Origin: Scatophagus argus
Lineage: Eukaryota; Chordata; Actinopteri; Scatophagidae
Length of the DNA stretch: 64,000 nt
NCBI RefSeq assembly: GCF_020382885.2
Contig: NC_058514.1
Coordinates: 13,688,249 to 13,752,248, forward strand
Direction of reading: 5' to 3'
Below, piece by piece: positions 52,901 to 64,000 of this stretch. The position numbers and the translations under genes are program-made. The notes beneath the pieces are model-generated. The model ran no database searches. It was not told the origin of the DNA and saw only the letters and a program-made list of their open reading frames with translations. Position 1 is the first letter of the stretch, and each line of letters opens with the position of its first letter.

Positions 52901-54520
52901 ATGAACTGCACCTTAGAGAAGGTCCTGGCAGATGCCAAATCCTTAGTGGAAAGGCTTCGTAACCATGACAACGCTGCTGAGATGTTAATCGAACAGACAA
53001 CATCGCTCAACAAGCGAGTGGAGGCCATGAAACAGGTATGGTGTCACATGATGTAAGAGCCACAAGATGTTGCTTTAATGTTGAACTGCTGACTGAAATC
53101 TGTCAGTTGTTTAATGAGAGGTGGTTTTGTTATCTCTTGTTGGCAGTACCAGGAGGAGATAGACTCACTGAACCAAGTTGCTCGACATCGTCCCCGCTCC
53201 AGTCTAGTCCTGGGAATCCAGCAGGAGAACCGTCAGATCAGAGAGCTCCAACAGGAAAATAAAGGTTAATTTGATATTGTTTTTAAGTATTTTATTTTTT
53301 TACTTATTTTGATTAATGGATGACTGCTGGTCACAGCCATATCTACTAGTGATTTTTTATAATTTAAGAGAGGTGTGGTTGCTAATCAAAACAAGTTGTC
53401 ATGAAGCTGACATATGTTCTTGGAGTAGCTTTCTGCAGTGTTGTCTCCTGCACAAACCAAATCTGTGTTCACTCTTTGTGCAGAGCTACGGACGTCGCTG
53501 GAGGAACATCAGTCTGCGTTAGAGCTCATCATGACCAAATACAGGGAGCAGGTGTTCAGGCTCCTCATGGCTAGCAAGAGAGACGACCCTGCCATTGTGA
53601 CACAGCTGAAGGAGCAGCACACCACGGTCAGTGGAGCCTGCACATAGCTCTGTTTTTTCCCTCAACTTTTACCTTTGATTGGAAACTGACAATAGTTGTC
53701 ATCTGCTTTAATAAAGACTACTGTAAAGGCATAAAAATATTTATAGAAAGTCTTGCTGTTTTAAGTTTTTGTTTTTAGTATAGTGTTCATACACTTTCCA
53801 CTGCCTTTTATTTAAATATTAGTTTGTTTTTTTTTTCATCTCTGTAGGAAATGCAAGCACATATAGACAAGATCAACGAGATGGCTTCGGTGATGAGGAA
53901 GGCGATAGAGGTGGATGAAGGGCGTACCTGTGAAGATGAGGAGAGGATTAAACAGCTTGAGGTAATTCTAGAGGAGGGTACATACTTTTGTTTGTGCACA
54001 GAAGTGACAAATAAAAACCAAAGAGGAAAATGCCAAGTAGACATTTTGATAGTGGCAACAATAACAAACTAACAGCAATGGTAGTGAGAAAGTTATGACC
54101 AAAACCATGAACAGGCAGCACAGAATCCCGCTCATTCTGGAAATGAAATCACATTAGCATGTTTTAAACTCATACTATTTACAATCCTACATTCTTCACT
54201 TTGGAACCATGAGGCCGATGGTATATGAGGTGATGTGACTGATTTGAGACCGCTAATATTCAGATATTCCCGATGATGTTAAATTGAAAAGTCTGATAGT
54301 AACACTTCAGTAGTGATATTAGATTTTCACGTAGTGGTGGTATCACTGCATGTGAATGTACGTTTTTGGTTCTCTATTTCAGCTGGAGAACAGTGGACTC
54401 CGAGAGCTGCTGGGAATCAGTCGCGAGGCTTTTCTGATTCTGAAGCGAGAAGACACGTCAGAGAGCACGTCGCTGTCGCCGTTGCTGACCAGCACTGATG
54501 TCAGCTTACGGAAGAGTTAG
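52901..54520 (+). CDS. fgfr1op2: FGFR1 oncogene partner 2 (coiled-coil protein)
   Basis: Five coding exons, 52901-53035, 53147-53264, 53484-53626, 53848-53961 and 54383-54520, join in frame to 648 nt and 215 aa. The start (MNCTLEKVLADAKSLVERL) follows directly on an acceptor. The protein is almost entirely helical and coiled-coil (KRVEAMKQYQEEIDSLNQVA, IQQENRQIRELQQENKELR, MRKAIEVDE) and ends SLRKS, as in the human protein. It belongs to the SIKE/FGFR1OP2 family, whose members associate with STRIPAK complexes in the cytoplasm. Compared with the 253-residue human isoform, about 38 residues between KEQH and the QAHIDKI segment are absent, and the intron there is only 221 bp with no candidate exon. 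The length equals the human short isoform. Confidence 0.95.
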
Positions 54521-54865
54521 AGAAAGAACTCATGCTGACTGCCCCACCCCCCCTCCCCTTTTGTTGCCACCTCTGTGTACAGTGTGTACAGTCTGTTGCC
54601 ACACTTTTTAGCCTACAGATTTTTCCAACAATCCTCTGTCTTCTCCTGGACGTTAACAGCATGATGCTCCATATCTGGTGATTCAGACACAAGCAGTGTG
54701 CACGCACATCTTCCTCATTTTTTTTTTTTTTTTTTTTGTTGGTACTTACGTTATTTTTGCTTATTTTGCCAGCATGCATGAGTCTGTGGTGCCTGTAAGG
54801 TTTTCATGTGTGAATGGGTAAAAGAAGGGCTTGAGTTAAAATAAACCTGCAAACATCAAATTGTC
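54521..54865 (+). other. 3'UTR of fgfr1op2
   Basis: AATAAA at 54840-54845 lies 320 nt after the stop. A poly(T) tract of about 20 bases is at 54718-54737. Cleavage is expected near 54860. Confidence 0.55.
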
Positions 54866-55806
54866 TCTGCTGGGTTTATCTTGATTTCATTTTAATTTAA
54901 AATGTCTGACACAGCTGAGATTCTCTGCAGTTTGGTCTGTGTGGGTTCTCAGCTCAGTTTCAATGTTCATTTTATTGTAACGTACTATCACTGGCCGATG
55001 AAAAGCAGGAACAGAAACTTAATCCAATACACAGGATGTGAGGTAATGTCCAACTACCCCTTCTGCTACAGAATACAAACAAGCCAGTTATTAGTAGTGA
55101 AGGGTGTTCCTCTCATGTTGTGATGCCTATTTCAATAGCTGAACAATATTTTTCTAAATGTAAAAAATCAAAACAGCAACCTGTTTTACTGCTTTAAAAT
55201 AAATGTGTGCACATGGATAAAGTGTTAGCACACATTATTTTGATATTGTGGTTGGTTGAGGTCTGCAAATCGATGTTATAAAAGAGCTCTCACTTTGCCT
55301 CTATTTCAAAGATCCACATTTCAAAATGTGTGGACTTGACATCGTTACCTATAGATGGCATGCCTCAAAAGACAAGCCACCATTAATGAATGGGCATCGA
55401 AACAAAACGCAAGACTGAAGACGCTTAAAAAAAAAGTCCTCTTTGTTAGTGATTTATGTTGCTAACACCAAATAACTTCTAATAAGAGAATTTATCTTTA
55501 AAATTTTCTGCCGACTCCCGTGTCCTTGGAAGTGCTGTAGTTAAAACTAGGCTCCAAAGGGGTTGGCGATAGCGGGAGGAGCTCTCGCGGGACCGAGAAC
55601 GCGATTCTCGCGGAAGCATCGTTCAGCCGTCGAAGCTGCAGGGGGCGAAGGTTCTCACACTGAAACGGTCAGTTCCGTGAAGCATGTTGCCTCTGCGTTT
55701 GCAGGGACTTCTGCTACCCAAACGCGGGAGACTGCGACGTTACGAATGACTTCACCAGACCACTAGAAAGCAGCGTTTTATTGTCAGGCAAACGAAGCGG
55801 AGCAAA
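54866..55806 (+). promoter_or_regulatory. Intergenic DNA and promoter / 5'UTR of tm7sf3
   Basis: No gene was seen up to about 55500. The last 300 bp become GC-rich and contain two TCTCGCGG motifs (55583-55590 and 55606-55613), 23 bp apart. Similar half-palindromes occur in TATA-less promoters. A 67-codon open frame (55563-55766) ends 40 bp before the tm7sf3 ATG and would be an upstream ORF only if transcription begins before it. Confidence 0.4.
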
Positions 55807-58800
55807 ATGTGTCGCTGGATTTGTCCCCCGCTGTTGCTGCTGCTGCTGCTGTTGTGTGAAGTTCAGCCTCAAGTAGAAAGTGAGTTACTTGATGAAGCAA
55901 TTTGATTCTGTTCTGTTACAGCAATACTGGCTTTCTCGTCTTTGAAACTAACAAGTATAGGGTTATGTGTCAGCTGACTTCGGAGAGCAGCTAAATGTCG
56001 CGTTGATTCTGCATACTGTACGTAAATCACTTCAGTCACAGCTGAACTTGTCTCTATAAATTAGCTGTAGCCGACCTTAGCTACAAATTGAAAATTTGTT
56101 GCATCACAGTCACACCCTGGCTAAAATGTTTATTTCGAGCAGTGTGTTGATCTGAAACACTCCAAACCTCATTTGGTGAACTGAGTTCAGTTATATATGT
56201 AGCTTGAGAGGAGGGTTTAGCTTTTGCACAGTATAAGATGATGTTATGGGGCCCACCACAGGGCAGTTCTAACTATGGTTTACAATAAGCCTGTGATATT
56301 AGGGGTGTTAATAGTACAATCCAGTTCTTGGATTTTACAGATTGATGGTACTACAGTGTATATATACACTACCATCATTGAGCTGTTAACAGACAAACAG
56401 TGGATGAAGGAAATGGGGTAGTGAAACCAAGTAGAGTGAGAGTATCCACTCTGATAGGTGAATAAACACAAAGCTGGTTAGCAGAAATAGCAAGTTGAGA
56501 CGACATTAAGAAGCAGTTTTGTTTGTGTGTCACACGCAGATAAAGTAACCGGCGATTTTGTTGGTATTATTACATATTGCATTTGATCGTGTGTTCAGTA
56601 TTTCTGCTCTTAATTTTCCTTTTTGTCTGAAATAGCCTTCAGCTTTGTGAAATCTCCACTGGACCTGATGAGACCGTTTTACAAACTTTAAACTAAGCAG
56701 GAGTGTATGAACAAACTTACTGAGCAGTTAAATGAGAAGTAGAATGTCCAAAATAAGGAGATGTAAAGATACTTTTCAGTACTTTTCTGTAAGCAGTTCA
56801 CATCATAATGTAGGCCAGCACTGAGTGTGCTGACAACACAACATGAGTACACTATGTATGTTTTTAAGTAAATAAAGGTGAAATAGATGAAACAAACTCA
56901 GTCATATGTACATCCTGGATTATAGTTTTTTCCTCACATTATCTCTGTTCGGCTCATATTTTTCCTCTTGCTTGTTTGTCATAATGAAGGCAGCAGGTCA
57001 CTCCTGAGCAGGAATCTGACCTGCAAACAGTCTTTATGGCTAATAAAGCAGCACGTGTAACCTGCAACAAATCCGCACCGAGAGCTTTAGTTTTCATACC
57101 TGACATTCTTCCTCTCTGGAACGTGACACGTGTCACATCTGCAATCATACAAATAGAACAACAGCACACATATTATCTAAGCTGCACATCGCTTACTACT
57201 GTATTGCAGAGTAACATGGGCAAATACAGTGCTACCAAAGGTCATGTTGTGTTTCTCAGACTTTGAGTCCCAGTGAAATCAATCAGACTGATAAGTAAAA
57301 AAGGTAAACAGTGAGGAACGATCAGTCTCAGTGGGTAAGTTGTGGAATAGAGTGCAGATAAAGCTGAGGACTAAAGGATTTCTGAAATGATAGCGGGGGA
57401 AAGTATTGTCCAGATGCAGTTGCTGTGAAATGTTTGCTTTGGTGAACTGTAATGTTTCAGTACGACACTGTCACTTTAACAGTTATTGCGAAACCACTTG
57501 CCATGGATTTCTCGGTCAATCTACACATGCTTGCAAGAACTAATCAGTGGATTATTGCTGCTTATCAGTTGAACTGGTGATTGTATTTCACAGAAAACCA
57601 GTCTCTTTTCCGCACATTCCGCTCGGACACACGCTTAACGGTTAATTAGGATCATCAAATCGATCACGTTACCACAAGCAGATGATCGGGCTTTACTGTC
57701 CAGTCCAAAGGTTTTCAAATTAAAATTGAAGATGGTGTTCGAAAGGGCTTAGGATGACATATTTGAACAAAAGCTGCCAGATACTGTGAATGTAGTCTAG
57801 AGTAGAAAGTACAGTATTTGCCCCTGAGATGCTGTGGAGTAGAAGTACACCAATATTGCGCTTAAGTTCAGTACATGAGCATATGTCTTTAGTTGCTTCA
57901 CACCAACGAGAAGTGGTTCAGCATTTCAGTGCAGTTACCTCATCATCACCCCAAAGCAGAGCGAACTTCTTCATTCAGCCTTTTCTATAAGATCCCTCCC
58001 TTAGTGTGCTGCTGACCTGCTTTAGGTCTGCCTGCTCAGCTTCACGGTTTGCACCAATCGTCTGTGGCAGCGGGGAAGTTACACATGATGTTGTCCATCC
58101 CAGCCAGTGTTGTTCTTCACGGTAACTTAGACGGAAACAGGAAAGCAAGCTTATGTCTTCAACTCCATATTCTGTATGCCGCAAGGCTGAGTAATGGTGT
58201 GACAGAGAATTTTTCTTTTTTTATTAATATTATTGTTTGTTAGGCCTGAGCCTGTCCAGCTCTGGGTTTTGTTGACACTGTAGCAGAGCGATTTATAGGC
58301 AGCACACTGCGATCAATGTGACTACAATAAAATCATGTGATTAATGGAAATAAATTGGATTTTCCCCTCTATTTCACAGACCGGGTGGTTTTCCTGCCGG
58401 GAACGTTCCAGGAAGTCAGCGTCTCCCAGAACGAGACGGTGCAGGCTGTGGTGTCCAGGATCCCCTCGGAGGTCGCCTTCATCACCCTGCAGTTCCACAC
58501 GCAGCACCGCAACATCACGCTCTCCTACAACAGGGTGAGAAAGCGCCGACCCGCCTCACAGTTTGAGACGAGGGCCTCTAGTTTCATGGCCGATGAGGTG
58601 ATGCTGACGTGCCTTATGAACGTTCGGTTTCGACTTTTTTCCGGCTTTGACGACAGCAGAATTATCCAGACAAGGACAGCCCTTATATACACGCCTTCTT
58701 AGGATGACATCAGTTTACATCCTGCTCTTTAACGTAGGCGCTGAACGCACAAGCTTTTCTGCGTGTGTTCTTCGCGGTACGGAGGTTGGACTGAGCGTGA

Positions 58801-61800
58801 CGCTTCACAGACTAGAGGCAGCAAAGCTCAGCGACCGTTAAGAGTTTTCTCCTCAATCAGCAAATCTAACGGCTAATCATTTTCTCGAGTTAACCGGGTG
58901 ATCTTATCTTTGGCGTGCTCGTATGAAGTAGTGAAAACCAAACTGTGATTAAGGGAACGCTTCACGCTGCATGAACAGGCAGTTTGTTCCACCTCCTATT
59001 AATGAATGAGGCTTTGTGAGGGAGGTCGTCTGACCCTCTGAGAGAAGTGGCAGTCAGCTGATGTACAGTCCACCGGTCATGAGCGGCAGACAGGGGCGGC
59101 CCTGAGGGAAAACCTTCTGGCGTCTGTCCCACAAGTCTCAGGAGACAGCTCGGTTTGGATCCAAGCTGCGCGGGACGGGCACGTAGTCCCATTTAGTTTA
59201 GCTTCTGTTTTTGCCGGTGATGGAAACGGCGGAGAAAAGGAAAACAAATCCATGCGAGTTTCTCAGTGGCAGAAAATAAATGTCTCCTCGCAATAGGAGA
59301 GCCTGTTGATGCAAACCAACGTCAAAAAAGTGAACAAGGAAAAAGATTGTCAGGCACTGAAAGGAGCAAATCAGTCCTGAAAAGTCACAGAAAAACCAGG
59401 ATGTGTGTTTTCAAAGAGACCGCCAGATTTGTGTTTTTTGTCATTTATTTTATCAGCCAGTGTGGTTATTACTGACTGTGCATTTCGTCTTCTGCTTTCT
59501 CTTATTATTTAGAAAAAGCTTTCATAACTTGAACACACGTTACACTCGGGTGAATCACTGCTGTGTGTGTGTTTCCTGTTGGTGACTAATACGTAGTCAT
59601 GTTCAGGTTTAAAGTTGCTGTGCCTCAGTGTAGCGTTAGATGAATTCAGTGGAGAATGGAGCGTCTCTTCCCACTCCATCACCGTCCGTACGGGACGGGT
59701 GTCACACAATGGACTTATTGTATGACCCGTTGGACTAAGAGTCATACTGTGTGGGCACAGTGCTGCCAGGCTCAGCACACAACAGTAATTCAGCATCTGC
59801 TCCCTGAAAAATATGTGGCAAATTATATGTCAGAAATATGTGTTGTTATTCTCTGAGAAGGATATCATACACTCTGCTGTTAACACGGCTCTCAGATCAA
59901 CACCAACCCAAAGGGTCGTTTCTGTTATTCTAACTATTAATCATTGATGCAGTCGTTCAAAGTGAGATTTCATGATGGGGGGGAGGGGCATCATGCTGTG
60001 ATATCATGCAAAGTAGGAAAGTTAGTGGCACAGTGTGGTCTGGTGGTTTAGATGAAGCAAAAGAACTTCACATCAGTCCCGTGTGAACAAAAGCACGACA
60101 GACAAAACCTTTTCACGTCGTTGCTCTGAGGGCAGACTGTCGTCCTCATTCTTTCCATATTGCTGTTAGTCAGTTAATTCATGTCAAGTGGCGGGTTATC
60201 GGTTCAGGATGTGGTGGACTGCATGACACGCTTCAGGGTTTGGCTGTGTAGAGCACACAAACACATTTTGTTGAATTTCCTAACATTATTAAGTTTGTCT
60301 TGGGAGTAAACTTAGCTGATTTAATACCACAGCACGTTTTCAGGTTGTCTTTCCGTTCTTAGATTGTGACCGCATTCCACATTCGCGTAGATGCTGAATT
60401 GGCGACGCTAATCTTGGAGGTCCACCTTGAAACTGCATGGATCTTCTGTGCTGCGAGGCTGAAGATGTGCGTGAATCCGTAGCTTCTTTGCAGGAAAATA
60501 CACATTTTAAACTTTGCAGTTCACCGCAAGCTGATTAGTTTTGATGATACTGAGCTTCAGGAAATCATCTCTGCACCGTGTGTTGAAGCTTTCCGTCAGT
60601 CACTACAGATATGATATGAATCTGGACAGACGTGGATGTAAACTGTATACTGCATACAAGCGCAAGGCGGTAATTCTACTTTATATTTAAAAAAACAAAC
60701 AAAGCAAACGATGCATCTGCCCAATTGTTGCTACATATTACTGGAAAAATGCTGAAAAATATGTCATGGATTTGAATTTCTTAAAAAGTCAAAATAATTA
60801 CGTTAATAATGAGGTGGAAATAGTGTCTTTGTTAGGGTCTATTCTCAGCCGTGGATTAATACACATTTGGCAATAAACTACAGTGTCCACGTAAAGGTCA
60901 CCACCCAGAACGACACTCGTGTGTTCCATTGTTAGTTTCGGTTTTTCCATGGGACTGAGAAGAATGAAATTACTTTTTAAATCACCGGACTTAGCCCTCA
61001 CACCTGTGAACTTCTTACTTAAGAAATAATTCAGTTGTTCATAATACAACACCAAAGAAGCTTCCAGGAGAGAGACTGCGTTTCTAATGAACCAATGACT
61101 CGGGTCATTTTCAGACCACAGACGGAAGCATTTTGTTGACGTTTTGATCACAAACAGTCTCATGAGCCCAATCATGAGGTCAGCCATTTAATGCTTTAAG
61201 AGACTGCGGTGACTGAATCATAATCCTCAGCGAGCGACATGTACGGTCGGTTAATAACACGGCAGTCTGTGAAACAAAGAGCCAAGTGTGTTGTGATGTT
61301 TTCAGAGGAGAAAATAGTTTTCCAAGTTATTGCTGGCAGAGGATCAGTCTGTGTACGGTACAACCAGGCGTGCAGAAGTATCTTCACGCCATTTTTTTTA
61401 ATGGATTCATGTGATTCATGTGTGTTTTGGTTCAGATGCCAGGTCTGGGTCTCTCTCTGACAGCAGTGGACTCGGGTCTCCTGTCGGCCCTCCGGCTGGG
61501 TGAAGTGTCCCTCTCCTTGTTCCTGTCTTCTTCTGATGTTGACAACGTGGCGGCCACTGGGGTCATCCTCCCGTACTCCAGCACCGGTACTTCTTCTTCT
61601 TCTTCTTCTTCTTAATCATCTGGATGGTGATATTAGGCCACTAATAAAATTTTGCTTTCACCTCAACCTGAGTCACAGCATAAGGAAGTTGCAGCTAGTG
61701 TTCATGAAAACTGTTTCTGCAAGACTAAAGAAAGAAAAAAAAACAAAACAAAACCCCAAGGCTACCTCTGAGGCTACGAAAGCCTCAGCTCATCGTAACT

Positions 61801-63867
61801 TGAGGAAGCTCATGCAGACTGTGGTTGAGTACAAGCACTGATATTGTTTGGCTGCTTGTGTGTATTTAAAACTCCATTTACAGCTTGCTGTCCTGACATG
61901 ACAAATTGCAATAGCATCAAGGGAGTTTTCTGTTTACCCACCATTGTCTTCTGTTGGCCTGACACATCATCTAATAACTCTGAATTTGTTCTCTTGAAGA
62001 TCCGGTCCCTGGAGCCTGCAACATGGAGTTCAACCTGGACATTGACCCGAACGTCTACATCCACTACAACCTCTACGAGACCACCATCCGTTTTGCGCCG
62101 GCAAACTTGGGATACGAGAGGTAGCACACGAGACCGACTGGCTCAACTTTCCTGTTCTGCCTGTTCAGCTGTAGGCTGTGACTGACGGGACACATTTTCT
62201 CAAGAACGCGTCAAGCCCATCCCGGGGCAGATAACCAGAAGACTCGCTTCGCTTAACTAGTTTCTTCTTGTGTCATTTAACTGCAGGAGTTCTGTAGTTG
62301 CACGGATGGTTTTTAGTCAGGTTTGACGCTGTAGATAAGAGGAAGAGTAGGGTTTTGCATGTTTGTCTTGTAGTTTTCAGTTCTTTTTCCCCCACAGGCG
62401 TGGTTTTGGCTGCTGGGATATTAGGGACTGTTGAGATGGAGCCCCACCGCAGCCAGCATTGTTTTGGACAAACACTCGTGGCCTCGCTTCCCTTCGGTTA
62501 AAACTTGACTGGTTTGACGTGTCTGACTGGTGTAGTTTATTAAGCGAGGAGGCCAGCTCACAACCACACCTATCATAGTTTCTGATATCCACACCTGAGC
62601 TGAGAGAGTCGGTGAAAAAGTATATTCAGAGGTGCACTGGGTTTTATATTCTAATCGTCCATGGTATTGCACAATGTACTGATTATCATACAGGCTTTTG
62701 CAGCTCCCAAACTTTTCTGTAAACAGGAAATGCTTTGACAGTTAAAAGGTTCAACCCCCTGCAGCACATGCATGTGTACTGAATACACCTGCTTCATGTA
62801 ACGCTGCTGAGCAGTGCGAGATCATTCACGCCTTCCAGTCCACGGTTACGATCGATGAGGTCCGCAGACAAACCACAGCGTGACATTACATAAGGACGCG
62901 ATGTCAAGTTTCCGTTTTAGTGTGTTCACGCTCGTTCTCTCACGCCGCCCACTCTCTTTCTGCTGCTCCCACGCTCTCCTCCTCTGCCTCTGTTCACTGT
63001 GTCGCTTAAACATTTAACCATAAGTGTTCAGTTCCCATGCGTAATAGAGATACTTGTCGATGAAAGCCGAGGACTGTTGTTCTCTCAGCGCTGAGCCTTT
63101 GCCACTGTAGAGGAGCCTCAGACAGAAACCTACACGACTGCAGCCAGCTTGACGCATTTGTCCCGTCTGTCCTCTAACCTGTCTCTCCAGGGGAGGAACT
63201 CCTCCGGTCTGCGACGAATCGACAGGCAGCAGCACGCGCTGGCGCCTGCAGTATGACATCTACCAGCACTTCCTGCTCGAGAACGACCTGTCACAGCGCA
63301 GCCTGTTCAGCGGCATCCAGGCAGTGGCCGATGTCCGCGGCATGATGGAGAACGGCAAACGGGTGGGGCAGCAAGAACACCATCCTCTGGAGATTAGTTT
63401 TATTTACGCCTTCCGGCTGCTGACGTGCTGCTCACTAACTCTTCACCACCCGTCGCCCTGCAGGTCATGACACTGTCGTCGTCCGATAAGAGCGTGGCGG
63501 TGTTCAGCTCCATCCCCGGTCAGGGCGTCATCTACTCCGTCATCGTCAGAGACCCTCTGCTGAACACCTCGGCCTCTTACGTCCCCGTCCACACGTACGC
63601 CTGCAGCTTCTCCTCCACCCTGGACAGCTGTCAGACACTGGGTGAGATACTGAGTGTGATTTTTATTGTTTTTTTTCTTTTAGTGCCTGAGATCCTCAGT
63701 CTAAATAACAGAAATCATCAATCTTCCTGGACCGAACTGAATTTCTTTGTTTTGTTTGTTTGTTTTTTTTAAATGTTCAGGAAAGATATCTACAAAAATT
63801 TTCTTCACCATCACCGGCCTGGCAGGGCTGTTTGTCTGCTTCTTTGGGCATCGATTCTTCAAATGCG
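55807..63867 (+). CDS. tm7sf3: Transmembrane 7 superfamily member 3 (5' part, runs off the window)
   Basis: Seven coding exons are visible: 55807-55879, 58380-58534, 61436-61586, 62000-62120, 63191-63362, 63464-63641 and 63781-63867. They join in frame for about 312 residues, after which the gene continues beyond 64000. The protein starts MCRWICPP followed by a run of eight leucines encoded largely by CTG, a clear signal peptide. The long luminal/extracellular domain holds glycosylation sequons (NET, NIT, NTS) and conserved family blocks: DPVPGACN then EFDLDIDPN-like, IRFAPANLGYER, RWRLQYDIYQHFLLENDL, PGQGVIYSVIVRDPLLNTSA and VPVHTYACSF. The last exon begins the first membrane segment (IFFTITGLAGLFVCFFGHRF). 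TM7SF3 is reported as a multi-pass membrane protein linked to cell survival and stress responses. Introns 1 and 2 (55880-58379, 58535-61435) contain nothing recognised. Confidence 0.93.
61590..61613 (+). repeat. (TTC)n repeat beside a tm7sf3 splice donor
   Basis: About eight CTT/TTC units begin four bases after the exon end at 61586. The donor reads gtactt, weaker than the other donors in this gene. If the intron were retained, the frame would run through the repeat as polyserine and stop at 61615. Confidence 0.85.
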
Positions 63868-64000
63868 GTGAGTAGTTTGACACCGTTTTGTGTGATCCTG
63901 GTATTGTGTCATCAGAATACGTGTCCACACAGACGAAGATCCCCCACATAAACGGAGCGAATACAAATCTCCGCCTCTCATGAAATTTAACTTTTTTCCC

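Noticed and set aside
55563-55766. 67-codon frame just upstream of tm7sf3
   Set aside because: It could be an upstream ORF, but the transcription start is unknown and the peptide shows no conserved feature. Kept only as a note under the promoter entry.

Overview
The window is vertebrate, almost certainly teleost fish, nuclear DNA. It is AT-rich, has GT-AG introns throughout, and its proteins match vertebrate families residue for residue. It carries several interspersed repeats typical of fish genomes: an L2-type LINE tail, a hAT-like MITE, a TTAA-flanked MITE and two abundant short fish repeats. No prokaryotic, viral or CRISPR feature was seen.

Layout from left to right: (1) the last coding exon and 3'UTR of an unidentified proline-rich gene (3-1835, +). 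(2) A four-exon class A GPCR of unknown ligand (3804-6235, +). (3) bmal2/arntl2, a circadian bHLH-PAS factor, 17 coding exons and 615 aa (10047-26954, -). (4) A 9 kb intergenic stretch with a cluster of circadian cis-elements at 28262-28337. (5) stk38l (NDR2 kinase), 13 coding exons and 463 aa (36208-40440, -, with a 5'UTR exon near 45151). (6) med21, 4 exons and 145 aa (48287-51602, -). (7) fgfr1op2, 5 coding exons and 215 aa (52901-54520, +), head to head with med21. (8) The 5' part of tm7sf3 (55807-63867, +), which runs off the right edge.

The set bmal2-stk38l-med21-fgfr1op2-tm7sf3 corresponds to human 12p11.23, which supports calling the clock gene bmal2 rather than bmal1. All exon chains were joined by hand. 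Reading frame is preserved at every junction, and total lengths match the families.

The most interesting signal is regulatory. About 1.3 kb upstream of the bmal2 start codon, 76 bp hold a perfect D-box, two perfect E-boxes, a perfect RORE and a TATA-like stretch. A separate 25-bp inverted repeat, each arm carrying a CACGTG E-box, lies in bmal2 intron 1. Other points are a GPCR lacking the class A disulfide cysteines, an fgfr1op2 gene that has only the short-isoform exons, and an apparent rearrangement of the local gene order relative to mammals.
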